NCBI GenBank assembly: GCA_029204225.1
Contig: CM055107.1
Coordinates: 5,990,873-6,054,872, forward strand
DNA length: 64,000 nucleotides
DNA from: Diphasiastrum complanatum
Taxonomy: Eukaryota; Streptophyta; Lycopodiopsida; Lycopodiales; Lycopodiaceae
Direction: 5' to 3'
Part shown: piece by piece, positions 11,689 through 23,360 of the stretch
How positions within the stretch are numbered: the stretch's first letter is position 1
How the letters are laid out: each line of letters begins with the position of its first letter
Program-made: the position numbers and the translations under genes
Notes under the pieces: generated by a model
What the model was told of the DNA's origin: nothing
Databases searched by the model: none
Seen by the model: only the letters and a program-made list of their open reading frames with translations

Positions 11689-12449
11689 TGTAATGGGTTT
11701 CTTTTCTTGCCTAACCTGAATCCAAGATCTAGTCAATCTAGCATCAAAGAGACGAAGTTAGTTGTCACGCGTAGGTTTGTTCCCATGAGAGTGATAGTAT
11801 AGTTCAGATTTTAACATGAATGGAGTATCTAACACTAACATCTATTAACACTAAGCATTAACACTACATCCATTAACCCTACTTCCATTAACCCTAAATC
11901 CACAACAATGATAAAAACTTACTCTTCTCTCTCTCCCTTTCTCTCTCACAAAAAGCATAAGAAATAGCAATCCCAATAATGATCAAATCCAACAATTAGC
12001 AAATACCAAAGAAAGCATGAGGAATGGAGGAAAAGAGAGGAAGAGCAAGGACATTCATCAATCCATTTCTAAAGAGAACCAATCTGCTTTATTGAAATAA
12101 GAAAATGAACATGAGGAGCAACTCGAGTTGGTCCCTTTTTATAGTAGAGAGGAGGACCCTGGCCTTTGAATCCTATTGGTCCAGTCTTGCCTCTCTTTTT
12201 ATTCAAATTTAAAAAAGTGTGGAAACCATCAAAATTGGAGGGAAACCCAATTTTATTCACTAACTTGACATTTAGGCCCTGCGACATTAAAAGTCCCACA
12301 AAAAGGCCTAAAGTCCTTTTATTAACTTTTAACTAATCAATCAAATAACTATGTGATCATTGGGTTGAACTTACACACGCAAGGTGCCAAATCCCTCTCA
12401 CTTATTAACTAGGATTAGGGTTGCCTTGAGATTCACAAACCCTCCAGCA
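11689..12449 (-). repeat. Gypsy 3' LTR
   Basis: On the minus strand it starts TGCTGGAGGGTTTG and ends CCCATTACA. It is 761 bp because of an extra copy in the ATTAACCCTA tract (about 11836-11905) relative to the other LTR. A 76-residue minus ORF inside (12069-12299) recurs in the other LTR and is not a gene. Confidence 0.92.
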
Positions 12450-12461
12450 GTATCCCCCACC
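12450..12461 (-). other. Gypsy polypurine tract
   Basis: On the minus strand GGTGGGGGATAC lies directly before the TG of the 3' LTR, as expected for plus-strand priming. Confidence 0.75.
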
Positions 12462-12715
12462 AAAACTGGCAGCGGTCCCACGACACCTGCAATATGCAGT
12501 TATTAGGGACTTTTATTGGCTTCGCGCCGAATCTTAATTAAATGATACTGCACCTTCTCCATAAAGTCAAGGCATGCAGTATTGAAATTCAAGTTATGCG
12601 GCAGGAAACAATGGTGGGCTCTGGCAATCCACTTGGAAGTTGTCCATGAGGTGAAGCGAGATTCCCAAGAGCCTCCCATCATAGCCGCACGGAAGTACAG
12701 ACGAACAATCAGTAG

Positions 12716-15090
12716 CTAATCTTTGATTTGCTCTGAGGCCATCGGCTTATTTGGATCGAATGTCAGGGTAGGAAGGCAATCGTCCCATTTGGTTGCCACT
12801 GACACCAACAGAGTTAGATCTTTTGCAAACATTGTCGATTGTCGCACCGTTGGATCCGGAGAGTGGACATACTCTCTCTGATATGCTTGTAAGGCCTGGT
12901 GGAAGTCCACTAAAATGTTCCAGTTGTAAGGCTGATGGATGACTAGCCAATTGGGCGTATGGATGGTGATTTTGTCCATAGCCAATCCCAAATCTTTCCA
13001 TTTTTGTCTTCGCCACATTGGCACATAATAAGGATCTACTCGCAACTGGCGAGGGCTGGCGAGGTAACTCCTAATGGATTCTGGAGTTTTCTCAAAAACC
13101 ATGATTCTCCATGCCGGCTGCTCTTAGCGGCGGCATTTTCATAGGCGTTGATGGTCTCTTTTGCCTTTGCCAACTCGGTTGAAACTGCTCCTTTGAACCT
13201 ATCAAAGCGGCCTTGGAATCCCTGAAGGACCACTTTGCATGTTTCCACTTTCTTGAACAAATATGCAATCTCCGTCGGTGTGACCGGATGATCGGGTATT
13301 TGTGTTTGCAGATATGCATCACGCTCAAGGGTGGTGACATCCAATTCACCTTGAAGCCATGTGCAATCTTGTTCGGCCATTTGTAATTGCCCCTTCAGCA
13401 GTTGCACATGTTGCTTGGCATCTTGCACTGCCTTACCTACCTGATCATGTGCGATTGTCAGGGTGTTTTGCAGGGAGCTGATGTAGGTTTCCAAGCGATC
13501 AGCTTGTTGTTGGGCCAATGTCTTTTCGCTTTCAGCCTTTTCTTCATGTTGCTTGGCTATCTTTACCTCTCGATCCAGCTGGACAATTTTCTGGCTGATC
13601 AGAGTGTTTTCGGATCCTAGATCAGAGATCCTCTATTCCATTTCCTTCTTCTTATCCAACATAGACTGGATCACTTGCCCAAGGCTGGAAACTAACCCTA
13701 GAGCATCACCAAAATTAACGGTCGTGGAGGTGGTAGCAGTAGGAGACCCTGATGGTACTATCCTTGGTAGGCGTGGAATAGGTGCCAAGGTCTCTTCTTC
13801 TTTGAAAGTATCATCTTCTTCAAACCCTTCAGGCATCGTGGCGTCAAACTGCTTTGGTGACTTTACAACTGTGTCGACCCGAAGTGTAGCTGGGCTACCC
13901 TGTGTGGGTGGTTGTTGACTGGCATCTTTGACACCAATAGTCTATTCATGGATATGCCCGAATCTTCATCCAGGGGATTGGGGTCCAAAGGGCACTGGGC
14001 TCTAGGGCATTTCAAAGATTTTGGTGGCCCCAAGGGGGTTGGAATCATCGAACATATTCATGAAAAACTGGGTGTTGGGTGAGGTTGCTTTAGTGTGCGG
14101 GGGTGAGGCAGCCTGGGCAGCTGTGATGGGAATGGTAGGCCCAATGGTCACATACTGTCCTTGTATGGGAGCAGAGGCGAGGGAAGCATCAGAGGCGAGG
14201 GGAATGGGAAGTTCAGTGTGAACAGCAGCAGGGGGTGGAAGCGCAACTGACGAGGTATGCCTAGTGTGACGTCATGACGCTGAAGGCGAGTCAGGAATTA
14301 CGATCTCGCAGCGTGGATGACGACTATGAGAACTTGATGCCTGATGAGATGACTCGACCGGTGCTTCTTCGTAAACCGAAAGCACAAAATCCAGGTGGAA
14401 GCCATGGATTCTGTTTTCTAAGTGAGAAGCGGCTAAGAGGGACAATAGAGAGCCAGCGGCAAACTGCTACTTTGTATTGGCCTTAATAGCTCGCTTAAGC
14501 TCACTAGAAATGGTCTTGAACCAGTTATATGATTCAAGAGGGGCTTTGGACAACTTTGTGTAGGACTCCACTATCCTGTGAAGGATTTGAGATGTGATGT
14601 GGTCTTTCCTGAGGTTGTCAACCATCAGGAAATGATTCAACAACTGGACAACGGCGTGGATGGAAGGCTCAGTGATGGCTTCCAGAAGGTAGCCATCATT
14701 AGTCCAGTGCAGATCGTTGGTGAGGTCAATGTATGGCTTGATGGCCTGTTTGGCGTGCTTGTGATTGGGTGAGGCTTGCGTATCGGATGAGATTCCTATA
14801 GCTGCAAGTGCAGCCTCAGTGACGTGCACCTTGTGTGTGGCTCCTTGGAAGGTGATATAAAACTTGGATTTCTCTTCCTTCCACGTACTGAAGGCAAGAG
14901 AGATGAAATCCATATTGATGCGTCCCAAAAAGCCTCTCTCATGAATACCCATTGTAGTAAGTAGAGGCTCTGCAAGGGTCATCCACTGAGTGACCATGCG
15001 TGTGCTAGGAAGAATCATGATGTCCGTTGCAGATGGGACATCACGATGGATAGTCTAGTGCGGAGACTGAAAAGTATCGGTAGAAGACAT
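12716..15090 (-). pseudogene. Third ORF of the gypsy element, unknown function, broken
   Basis: Downstream of integrase, one minus-strand frame runs from an ATG at 15090 (MSSTDTF) to about 13100. It then continues in a second frame from about 13102 to 12716, for roughly 790 codons in all. The N-terminal part (15018-14467) is mixed helical, with MVTQWMTLAEPLLTTMGIHE and HAVVQLLNHFLMVDNLRK. The middle is Pro/Ala/Ser-rich and acidic. The region 13518-13140 is strongly coiled-coil-like (QQQADRLETYISSLQNTL onward). The C-terminus has YYVPMWRRQKWKDLGLAMDK. The main frame holds about seven stops, all TAG or TGA, and one frameshift lies near 13100. I recognise no family. Plant gypsy elements sometimes carry env-like or captured extra ORFs at this place, but no membrane segments typical of envelope were seen. 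Confidence 0.6.
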
Positions 15091-15988
15091 GATGATCAGA
15101 AAGGAATTATAACGCATGAAAGTGTATCAAAAGGCAATGCAAAAAATTTGGAAGGCTTTGGTTGCAAGAAAAATTCGCAAGAGCTTCGCTAGCACAGGCG
15201 AGGAATGAATCGAATTCAGCCAACTTATAGGTGAATTTGGTGGGTCTATTACACTGAATAGTAGTTGGGTTGATCAGTTCTGAACAAAAATTTGCAGGCA
15301 TATACAGTATTGTAAAAATAGGCTATAAAAATCTCGACGAAGGTTTCTAGGGATCTGAACCTATCAGGCGAACGTTTTCCAAGGCTGGCGAAGGACGAAC
15401 CTTCTCCCAAGAGGGTCCTTTGCCCAGGTACTGTCATAAATGCATTCATCTGAACCTATGGACAACCTAATTTTGACATTTTAAGATCATCTAGCAGGTC
15501 GGCGAAGGTTCATAATGAAGTTATGATGTTCGACGAAGGCCCAAAATGGCATATCACTGAACATTCGCCTAACTCAAAAATTGAATTTTCTCTTGTCAAA
15601 AACCTTCGCCCACCTCAATTTAGATAAATCAAGGGTGGATGTACAGTTTGAGAGCTCAGCGAAGGTTTCTGATACTGTATTGGCCAAATCTGTCCAAAAC
15701 AGTGATTTTTTAAGTCATTTTCCATAAAATACTGTGCTTCCTTTTCCTTATGCTGATGACTTCCTGACTTTTGCTCATCAGTCTTTCCTTATTATTATTA
15801 TTTTTTTTTTATAACTGTCTTATTCCAAACAAAAGGTCAGCAAATTAAATACTGAAAACAAAAACTTGAAAACAAATAAAATGAAAAAATATATTGCGTC
15901 AGGCTTGCTGAACTGGCGGAGCAGGCTGCCAAAACTTGTGTAATCAGCTGCCATTTACCGGAGTATCAAATCGTTTTCCATCCAAGTG
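15091..15988 (-). other. Gypsy spacer between integrase and third ORF
   Basis: No ORF. It is notable for repeated GGCGAAGGTT-like decamers, for example at 15335-15347, 15367-15376, 15387-15396, 15501-15510, 15531-15540 and 15658-15667, with reverse-oriented copies at 15562-15569 and 15601-15610. Confidence 0.6.
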
Positions 15989-16801
15989 CTAAAGAATTAT
16001 TGTGCCATAGATCAAGATTTCCTTCACTTTATACGGGCCTTCATCAGTAAACTTCAACTTACCCTTGATCAGCTTGGTTTTGTACATCAATGCAAGCTCT
16101 CCTGCTTCCAGATCTTTCTTGTGCAATCGACGATCGTGCCATGCCTTGAGGCGGGCTTTCTTTGCTGCTAAGGCATGAACTGCCATCAATCGGGTTTCAC
16201 ATAATTTGTGCAATGCTTCATGACGAAGTTGTAAAGACTAATCACCATTTAATCATTCCGTTGCTGCTATGCATAAAGATGGGATTAAAAATTCAATTGG
16301 CATAACAACATCTTGACCATAAACCAATTGAAAAGGTGTTTGATTTGTACTATTTTTGTAAGCGATTCTGAATGCCCATAATGCTGCATACAGTTTATGT
16401 TCCCAATCAGACCGACTCGCTTCAACTGTCTTTGTCATAATGGTGCAGAGAATCTTATTGAAAGATTCAGCTTGGCCATTCCCTCTGGGATAATAGGGAG
16501 TACTAAATCTGTGTATAACAAAAAAATCTTCCAGTAAACACTTTATTGTTTGATTAACAAAGTGTGTACCCCGATCACTGACAATTTCGATCGGACATCC
16601 AAATCTAATTATAATATTTTCATATAGAAACTTGGCCGTAGATTTCGCATCAGCCACTTTGACAGCTTTGGCTTCAACCCACTTAGCTTCGTTCCGATTG
16701 ACAGCATCCGTTTGAGAATTGTAGTGAACTCCCAATTTTTTCTCTGGTCGATCACAAGTGTGATCCGTTGTTGATGAATCGTCATCCACTTTTTGAACCA
16801 C
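15989..16801 (-). pseudogene. Gypsy integrase remnant
   Basis: The minus frame 16801-16253 contains the second half of the integrase core: FGCPIEIVSDRGTHF with the second catalytic Asp, then TPYYPRGNGQAESFNK with the catalytic Glu, and WEHKLYAALWAFRIAYK. The zinc-binding HHCC domain and the first catalytic Asp are missing. The frame enters directly from the spacer that normally links protease to RT, so RT, RNase H and the N-terminal part of integrase were removed by one deletion with a junction near 16690. A following frame, 16213-15989, carries the C-terminal part (AWHDRRLHKKDLEAGELALM and KFTDEGPYKVKEIL). Confidence 0.85.
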
Positions 16802-16915
16802 TGGCTTGATAGTCCAAGTCGTAGGATCAACTTTAACTGCACGTTCACGATTTTCAAAAGTGATACCCGGTATCCCAGTTATGAATTACTTGTGCAACTT
16901 GTAACCATGGACGTC

Positions 16916-19153
16916 CTAAGAAAACTGGTAGACATTTGGTGCTTTTGGTAAGTCCATCACGACGAAAGTAACGACGTACTGTACTCCTGCAATCCTGACA
17001 TGTATATCTTCCACCATTCCTCGTGGACGAAATATCGTTTGATCAGCTAGCTTAATAGCAAAAGTAGCAGGCTTAATCTTTGTAAGGCCCCATTTTGTAC
17101 ATAGCTTTGTAGAAATCAGGTTAACTCCTGAACCGCCATCTATCACGGCTGCTTCTTTAGAAAATTGTCTATGTTGTATCGGTAGAGTGATATTCTTTTT
17201 TTCACTTTCCCAAGCGGCTCCAACATGGAGTACATCGTTAGATTCTTCAAATCCAGCACAAAAAAGCGGCTCCTGATGGTCTTCTGATTCTTCTTGAGCT
17301 AACTTTTGCGCTAAGACTTCTTTTGCTTTTGGCACCAACTTTAGGAACTCTCCCAATGAAATATTGATCTTGCTAGACAAAATATTCATGAGTAATTCTG
17401 TATGCGGTGCTTCCGATTCAGTCATCTGGAAGGGTTCTTCGTGATGATGTAATTGATCATTCATATCCGTACGTAAATTTCTTGGAGGCTACAATGGTAA
17501 AGACCGAACTTCGGCTATTGCTTTAGCAACTTCAAGTTCCTCTTCTTCTTGCAGATGTTTAATCCACTGTCTCATATCCTGATATCTTTGTTTTTCTGCA
17601 TTAAGATTTGGATAGACTCCCAATGTTGTTGGTGTATCGTTCAATAGTATAGAATCAGCAAGTACTGAATCCACTACTGGTTCTTTTTGCTTTTGTGCTC
17701 TAGTGACCACCATCAAGGGTGCACTTGGTTTATTCTGAGCTACTGATCCTTGTTTGATTGTTATCAAATTTACAGGTGTTGTAGCTGGTGGTGGATTCGG
17801 TCTTGCTGGACAGTCTTTATAGCAATGCTCATATCCACAGTCATGACAAAATGGTACAAATTTTTCTTTATTTGGGCATTTTGCAACTCTGTGATTTTCT
17901 CCACATGCAAAGCATCCAAGTGGTGCTCTGGCCCAATTTCTTGAGGCTTGTTGTTGAGCGGCAACATAAATGGCATACTGTTATGAAGATCCACCTTCCT
18001 GATCATTACCATAGCTCCATTGCTCAGCACTTCCATAAGGTTCTAGTTTCATCAAATTGGCAGGAGGAGCGGAGTGTTTTGGAGGGGCATGCAAAGCTAG
18101 ACGTTCTGGGTATCAAAGAGTATATTGTCACAATCTTGCTATTGGATTGCCTCCATACTGTGGATCTCGATATCCTATCTGGGCATGCCGTTGCTAAATT
18201 ATCTTAGGGTTGAAGTTGCAAAAGACAGTCTCATGGTCAGGTGAATTACATAGATGGCAAACATTGATTTCCATTCGTATTTTCAATTGAGGACACTCGT
18301 TCGCTATGTGATTTTTTGTACAAATAGAACACCAGACATTCTCCTTGGTAGAAAAAGTCTTTGCAAACTTCTCAGGTTCCTTTTTCGCTTCTCCGTGGAA
18401 ATTTTCCAATGCTTTGATCTTCTCATCAAATTGCAACTACAACTTTTCCATCTGTTTCTACTGGGTTTTTCCAAGTTTCTTGAACTCATTGAGCATCATT
18501 TCTATAGTAGCATTGGCATTCGTTGATGCAATAGTGGTGGATGTCGTAGTAGTCTGCCCTGTTGTATAAGGCAACATACTGACATTCAGCTCATCATCTG
18601 AATCTTCATCCTCCTCCCGAATTGCATCATCCATCGCATTTTGCAAAAGTGCGTACTCGTTATGGCGTTTTAGCTCACGTCTGATCCGTTTAGGTAGACC
18701 TGACAAAAACCACATAATCATGGCATTTTCATTAATCAGCTCAGGCTCACATTCAGATCTAAGACGTTTCACCCTTTCGATGTAATCTCGAACCATTTCC
18801 CGCTTTCCCATTTTAATTTTACTTAAAAGTAGAAAAGGGTCTTCCATAAACTTCTGCGGTTTGAACTGTGTGATAAGGGCTCGTTTAACAGCCTCCCAAT
18901 CTGTACGCTCAATTTCATCTTGGTTATAGTACCAATCTTGTGCTGCACCTATTAAGGCCATAGGAAACAACTTAAGTTTATCTTGAGGATAAATCTCACC
19001 ATAGACCTCACAGGATTCAGCATAGATCTGAAGAAATCTAACTGGATCTGTTAATCCATTATATTTGGGTAGATCTAATCGGGGTGCTCTTCTAACAATA
19101 ATTTGATTGACCTCCTGTGGAGCACCTCCAAGAGCAGCTCCAGGGACAACCAT
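16916..19153 (-). pseudogene. Gypsy Gag and aspartic protease, broken
   Basis: Gag begins at 19153 (MVVPGAALGG) with the retrotransposon gag core, including LPKYNGLTDPVRFLQIYAES and AAQDWYYNQDEIERTDWEAV (19090-18820). Two cysteine-rich regions follow. The first is CSICTKNHIANEC with CHLCNSPDHETVFC (about 18330-18220). The second is CFACGENHRVAKC with CHDCGYEHCYKDC (about 17905-17810). All are CX2CX4HX4C-like, giving four knuckles. Protease lies at 17464-16916 with AAVIDGGSGVNLIS as the active site. Several in-frame TAG stops (for example two between 18457 and 18437) and frame changes break it. Four knuckles and a long Gag-protease linker are unusual for a small gypsy element. Confidence 0.85.
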
Positions 19154-20335
19154 CTTTACTTAGACCAAATTGATAATGATATTGGATATAGATTTTTTCA
19201 AAAAACTATCTCAGATTAGATCTACTAGCTCTATTCCACTTTTCAAGAATCAGATTCTATATGATGAAAAACTACCCAAAATTCATGAATCGATACTTCT
19301 CAAAAATGATAAATCTCTCAGAGTCCAATTCAAAATATATCAGATTTGATCCAAATTTTGACAAAGACTTGATCTAGAAAATCAGAAACTAAAAATAGGA
19401 CTGGCGAAGGCTCTCTAGGCGAAAGTTGTCTCGGCGAAAGTTCAACAGTGCTATTTTGGGATAAAAACTCTCTGAACACTTTTTTGGCAATTTCTTGGAA
19501 AATAACCTTTGTCGACTTCTCAGATGGAAGATCTGACACAAATAAAACTGTGGACAACCGGACAAAACACAAGATAATACAGTTTTTGTAATCTGGCGAG
19601 GGTAAAAATCAAGATTTTTTGTGATCTGATCAAGAAGAATCTTTGCCAAACTCAAAAATAGTAGTTTACTATAGATAGAATGTTCTGAAAACGCGGCGAA
19701 GGTTGTGGTGAGGGATCAAGAGTAATACTAGTAATTTTGAACAAAAATGACTTTTTTTGACAAAAATATGACAACTAATCCTCTGAAAATCTTTCTATTT
19801 TTGGTATTATTCTCCGTCGACCTGGCAGCAGATAGATCTAAATCACATCGAAGCACAGTGAATCGGGCGAAGGTTCTTTTTCTGTATTTTTTAGGGTTTT
19901 AATAATTTTTGGTATTTTTTTGGTGGTTTTTCTGATGTTTTTGAAAATCTGCTGGGAATTAATCTTAGCCCTTCAAATTGAAGGTTCTGTAAACAAAACC
20001 GAAGGTGTCTGAAACTCGGCGAAGGCTTCCTGAAAGAGGATAAAAAGTTTTGAACTTTGATGTCGCTTTTTGTCTCTTTTTGACCAAAATTGACAGATTT
20101 GACCGATTTTTGTTATTTTCTCTGATATCTCAGATCCAAATGGATCTTAAGATTGGTGATCTGAATAGATTTCCCTGTTTAATAATCAGATTAGATTTCA
20201 AACAAGAAAATCCACTCAAATCTAGCAAAATCAATCCCAAACTAACCCTACAATGCAGATTTAACACTATTCATGCCACGACAAGATGCCTAATGCAAGC
20301 TAACCATCAACTACAAGCTAAAAAATTGGCGTAGC
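19154..20335 (-). other. Gypsy untranslated leader
   Basis: About 1.2 kb with no credible ORF. It repeats GGCGAAGG(T/C)T-type decamers at 19403-19412, 19418-19427, 19433-19442, 19695-19704, 19866-19875 and 20018-20027, the same motif seen between integrase and the third ORF. Confidence 0.6.
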
Positions 20336-20353
20336 TCCCTAGCAACGGTGCCA
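20336..20353 (-). other. Primer binding site, Asp-tRNA type
   Basis: On the minus strand TGGCACCGTTGCTAGGGA begins four bases after the LTR end. It resembles TGGCGCCGTTGCCGGGGA, the Asp-tRNA site of Tat/Athila elements, with a few transitions. Confidence 0.75.
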
Positions 20354-20357
20354 AAAT

Positions 20358-21102
20358 TGTAGTGGGTTTCTCTCCTTGCCTAACTTGAATCCAAGATCTA
20401 GTCAATCTAGCATCAAAGTGACGGAGTAGGTTGTCACGCGTAGGTTTGTTCCCATGAGAGCGATAGTATAGTTCAGATTCAACATGAATGGAGGATCTAA
20501 CACTAACATCCATTAACACTAATCATTAACACTACATCCATTAACCCTAAATCCACAACAATGATAGAAACTTACTCTTCTCTCTCTCTCTTTCTCTCTC
20601 ACAAAAAGCATAAGAAATAGCAATCTTAATAATGATCAAATCCAACAATTAGCAAATACCAAAGTAAGCATGATGAATGGAGGAAAAGAGAGGAAGATCA
20701 AGGACATTCATCAATCCATTTCTAAAGAGAACCAATCTGCTTTATTGAAATGAGAAAATGAACATGAGGAGCAACTCGAGTTGGTCCCTTTTTATAGTAG
20801 AGAGGAGGACCCTGGCCTTTGAATCCTATTGGTCTAGTCTTGCCCCTCTTTTTATTCAAATTTAAAAAAGTGTGGGAACCATCAAAATTGGAGGGAAACC
20901 CAACTTTATTCACTAACTTGACATTTAGGCCCTACGACATTAAAAGTCCCGCAAAAAGGCCTAAGGTCCTTTTATTAACTTTTAACTAATCAATCAAATA
21001 ACTATGTGGTCATTGGGTTGGACTTACACATGCAGGGTGCCAAATCCCTCTCACTTATTAACTAGGGTTAGGGTTGCCTTGAGATCCGCAAACCCTCCAA
21101 CA
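20358..21102 (-). repeat. Gypsy 5' LTR
   Basis: 745 bp. On the minus strand it starts TGTTGGAGGGTTTG and ends CCCACTACA. It matches 11689-12449 along its length. Confidence 0.92.
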
Positions 21103-22620
21103 CAACGATCAGACTTAACCAACTTGAAGTTCGAAAACCAACATTGAGATCGAACCTAGCACCATGCCAGATCGGGGGTCCCGATGTGGGTGACTTTGCT
21201 CCAAGCAAGCTGCTTGACATACATCAAACTTAACCAACTTGAAGCTTCATTGCAAACGAGTAACATCCATTCCAAGCAAGTGGTCTGACATACATCAGAC
21301 TTAACCAACTGAAAGCTTCGTCACGAGCGCTGGAAGCCAACCTGGCGCCACGCTAGACTGGACAGCCATAAACAGGTAACTTCCACCCAAGCAAGCCATC
21401 CAACTCAACCGACAGGTTAGAGCCCGTTCTCCAAGAGCTTAACCCATTCATGTTCATGCAGGAAACACTCAGAACCACAAGCCGCGACAGATATGAAGAC
21501 AAGCAGTTCTTGGACCAAATGGTCCCAACAACATATCGCTGGCGCCACAGACCAAATGGTCCCGACGGTGTACCACTGGCATCTCAGGATACGACCCTCA
21601 ACTATTGCCAGATCAAAAAGTTTGAAGAACCTTACAACTGGAGTTTTTATCAAACACTGAAATCCAGAAGGTAATCAGATTCAGTTTGAGGAAAATCCCA
21701 CTTTATTAAGAAATCTGAGAAGGTTACATTTCAAGTGTGTGACCGAACCTAGTCTCCGGGACGCTGGCATGCCAAGGCAGGTGCCAGGACAACATTCCAG
21801 CAAGGGAGGCTGAGACTTGGTTGGAGCTCACATTGAGTCGCAATCCGCACTCCCCTATAGTATTGGTGGGATTCACCACCTCTCCTCATACCAAGTACTC
21901 TCTACCCAAGCTGGTAAAGCACATTTTCTCTCTTGAAATGTAACCTTCTCATATTTATCAATAAAGTGGGATTTTCCTCAAACTGACTCTAATTACCTTC
22001 TGGGTTTTAGTGTTCGGTAAAAGCGCCAATTGTAAGGCCGCTTCAAACGTTTTAATTTGGCACATAGCTGAGGGTTGTATCACGAAACGCCAGCGGTATG
22101 CCGTCGGGACCATTCAATCCGTGGCGCCAGCGGTATGCTGTCAGGACCATTTGGTCTAGGAACTAGTTGTCTCCATATCTGTCGCGGCTTGTGGTTCTGA
22201 GTGTTCCTTGCATGAACGTGAATGGGTTAAGCTCTTGGGAAACGGGCTCTAACCTGTCGGCTAAGTTGGATGACTTGCTTGGGTGGAAGTTACCTGTTTA
22301 TGGTTGTCCAGTCTGGCATGGCGCCAGGTTGGCTTCCAGTGCTTGTGACGAAGCTTTCAGTTGGTTAAGTCTGATGTAAGTCAAACCACTTGCTTGGAAT
22401 GGAGGGAAGTCACCCACATCAGGACCCCCGATCTAGCATGGCACCAGGTTGGATCTCAATGTTGGTTTCCGAACTTCAAGTTGGTTAAGTCTGATCGTTG
22501 TTGGCGAGTTGGCTGCTTGTAAGTCAAGTGGGTCAGGATGGCAAGAGTTGAAGGCTAGGAAGCTGAGTCATGGTTCCCGGCTCCCTTTGGGATGCCTGTG
22601 CTATAGTAGGCTTAGATTCC
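21103..22620. repeat. Large inverted repeat (foldback), arms about 0.65-0.75 kb
   Basis: The left arm, 21103 to about 21745 (continuing outward at 11572-11688 once the gypsy element is removed), is the reverse complement of about 21930-22610. Examples are GGTAAT...GAGGAAAATCCCACTTTATT near 21670-21710 against its complement near 21960-21990, and the gene-like strings CTGGCGCCA and GGACCAAATGGTCCC in both arms. The left arm has one extra stretch of about 90 bp near 21215-21305. A central spacer of about 180 bp lies at 21746-21930. The arms also contain short internal direct repeats (AGTTGGTTAAGTCTGAT twice in the right arm). ORFs here are short and mirrored in both arms, so none is taken as a gene. 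It may be two solo LTRs head to head or a foldback transposon. Confidence 0.8.
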
Positions 22621-23360
22621 ATTTAGATCCGTAGTCTAACCCCTTCCCATTGGATCAAAGCCCGTACTACACGACGACTCACCCAGTTGGAGATCCAAAC
22701 CCCGACTTTGCCCTCTTGATCGCGACGATTAGGGAGGCACGAAAAAGGTCCAACAGAAGAATATATATTCAAAATCATATTTGTTAAACTGTGGTAAAAC
22801 AAAAAACCATAACAACAGTTGGTTTGCTTAACCATAACTATAGACGAGTCGATGGAGTGGTATAGGCAAGCAAATAATATCACAATCTCATAATCAATAT
22901 TCACAAAAATATACATAATTTTGAAATAGTAATTTCACAATATTGCACAAAACTAATGACAAATTTTATTATTAAGTATTTGTAGGTTTATGGCTCAATA
23001 TAAATAAATTTCAAATTGAAAGCTACTCTGATGATATCGAGAACCACAAATTTGAAGAGGAAGCCTATTGAAAGATGGCAACCCACCATCCTTGCCTATG
23101 CCTACTTCTTGCTTCTGTGATGAGGTAAAGCACCCACTAGAGTATAGCCAACTTTGGGATTCTTTCAATCTCACATGCAACAGAGCTCACATAAGATATT
23201 GATATTTTCCAAAGGTTGACTTTTTTTTTTTTATTCTATCTCCTATGATCTAGGGCTTTAGAGCCATCAATTTATTTTTGATATTACACAACTTTTGTGT
23301 ATGTGAGGACAACGCGTAGGTTCTGTAAATCTGCCAAGCTTTCGAATATTTTTAACAACT
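22621..23360. other. Unassigned sequence
   Basis: No gene or repeat identified. A 14-base T run lies at about 23220. Confidence 0.4.

Larger units (their letters stand above)
11689..21102 (-). mobile_element. Ty3/gypsy LTR retrotransposon with deleted RT and a third ORF
   Basis: Minus-strand element of about 9.4 kb. The 5' LTR is 20358-21102 and the 3' LTR 11689-12449, roughly 95% alike by eye, with a short indel in a tandem ATTAACCCTA tract. A primer site of the Asp-tRNA type lies at 20336-20353 and a purine tract at 12450-12461. The right flank CAACG and left flank CAACA match at 4 of 5 positions, a probable decayed target duplication. Internal order is gag with zinc knuckles, protease, a large deletion removing RT, RNase H and the start of integrase, the integrase remainder, a GGCGAAGG-rich spacer, and an extra ORF. 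Asp-type primer sites are known from the Tat/Athila branch of plant gypsy elements; that assignment is inferred. It cannot be autonomous. Confidence 0.9.

Noticed and set aside
12069-12299. 76-residue minus ORF repeated at 20722-20913
   Set aside because: Both lie at the same place within the two gypsy LTRs. It is an LTR by-product.
12716-15090. Retroviral-type envelope protein
   Set aside because: No signal peptide, transmembrane segment or cleavage motif is visible; the coiled coil alone is not enough.
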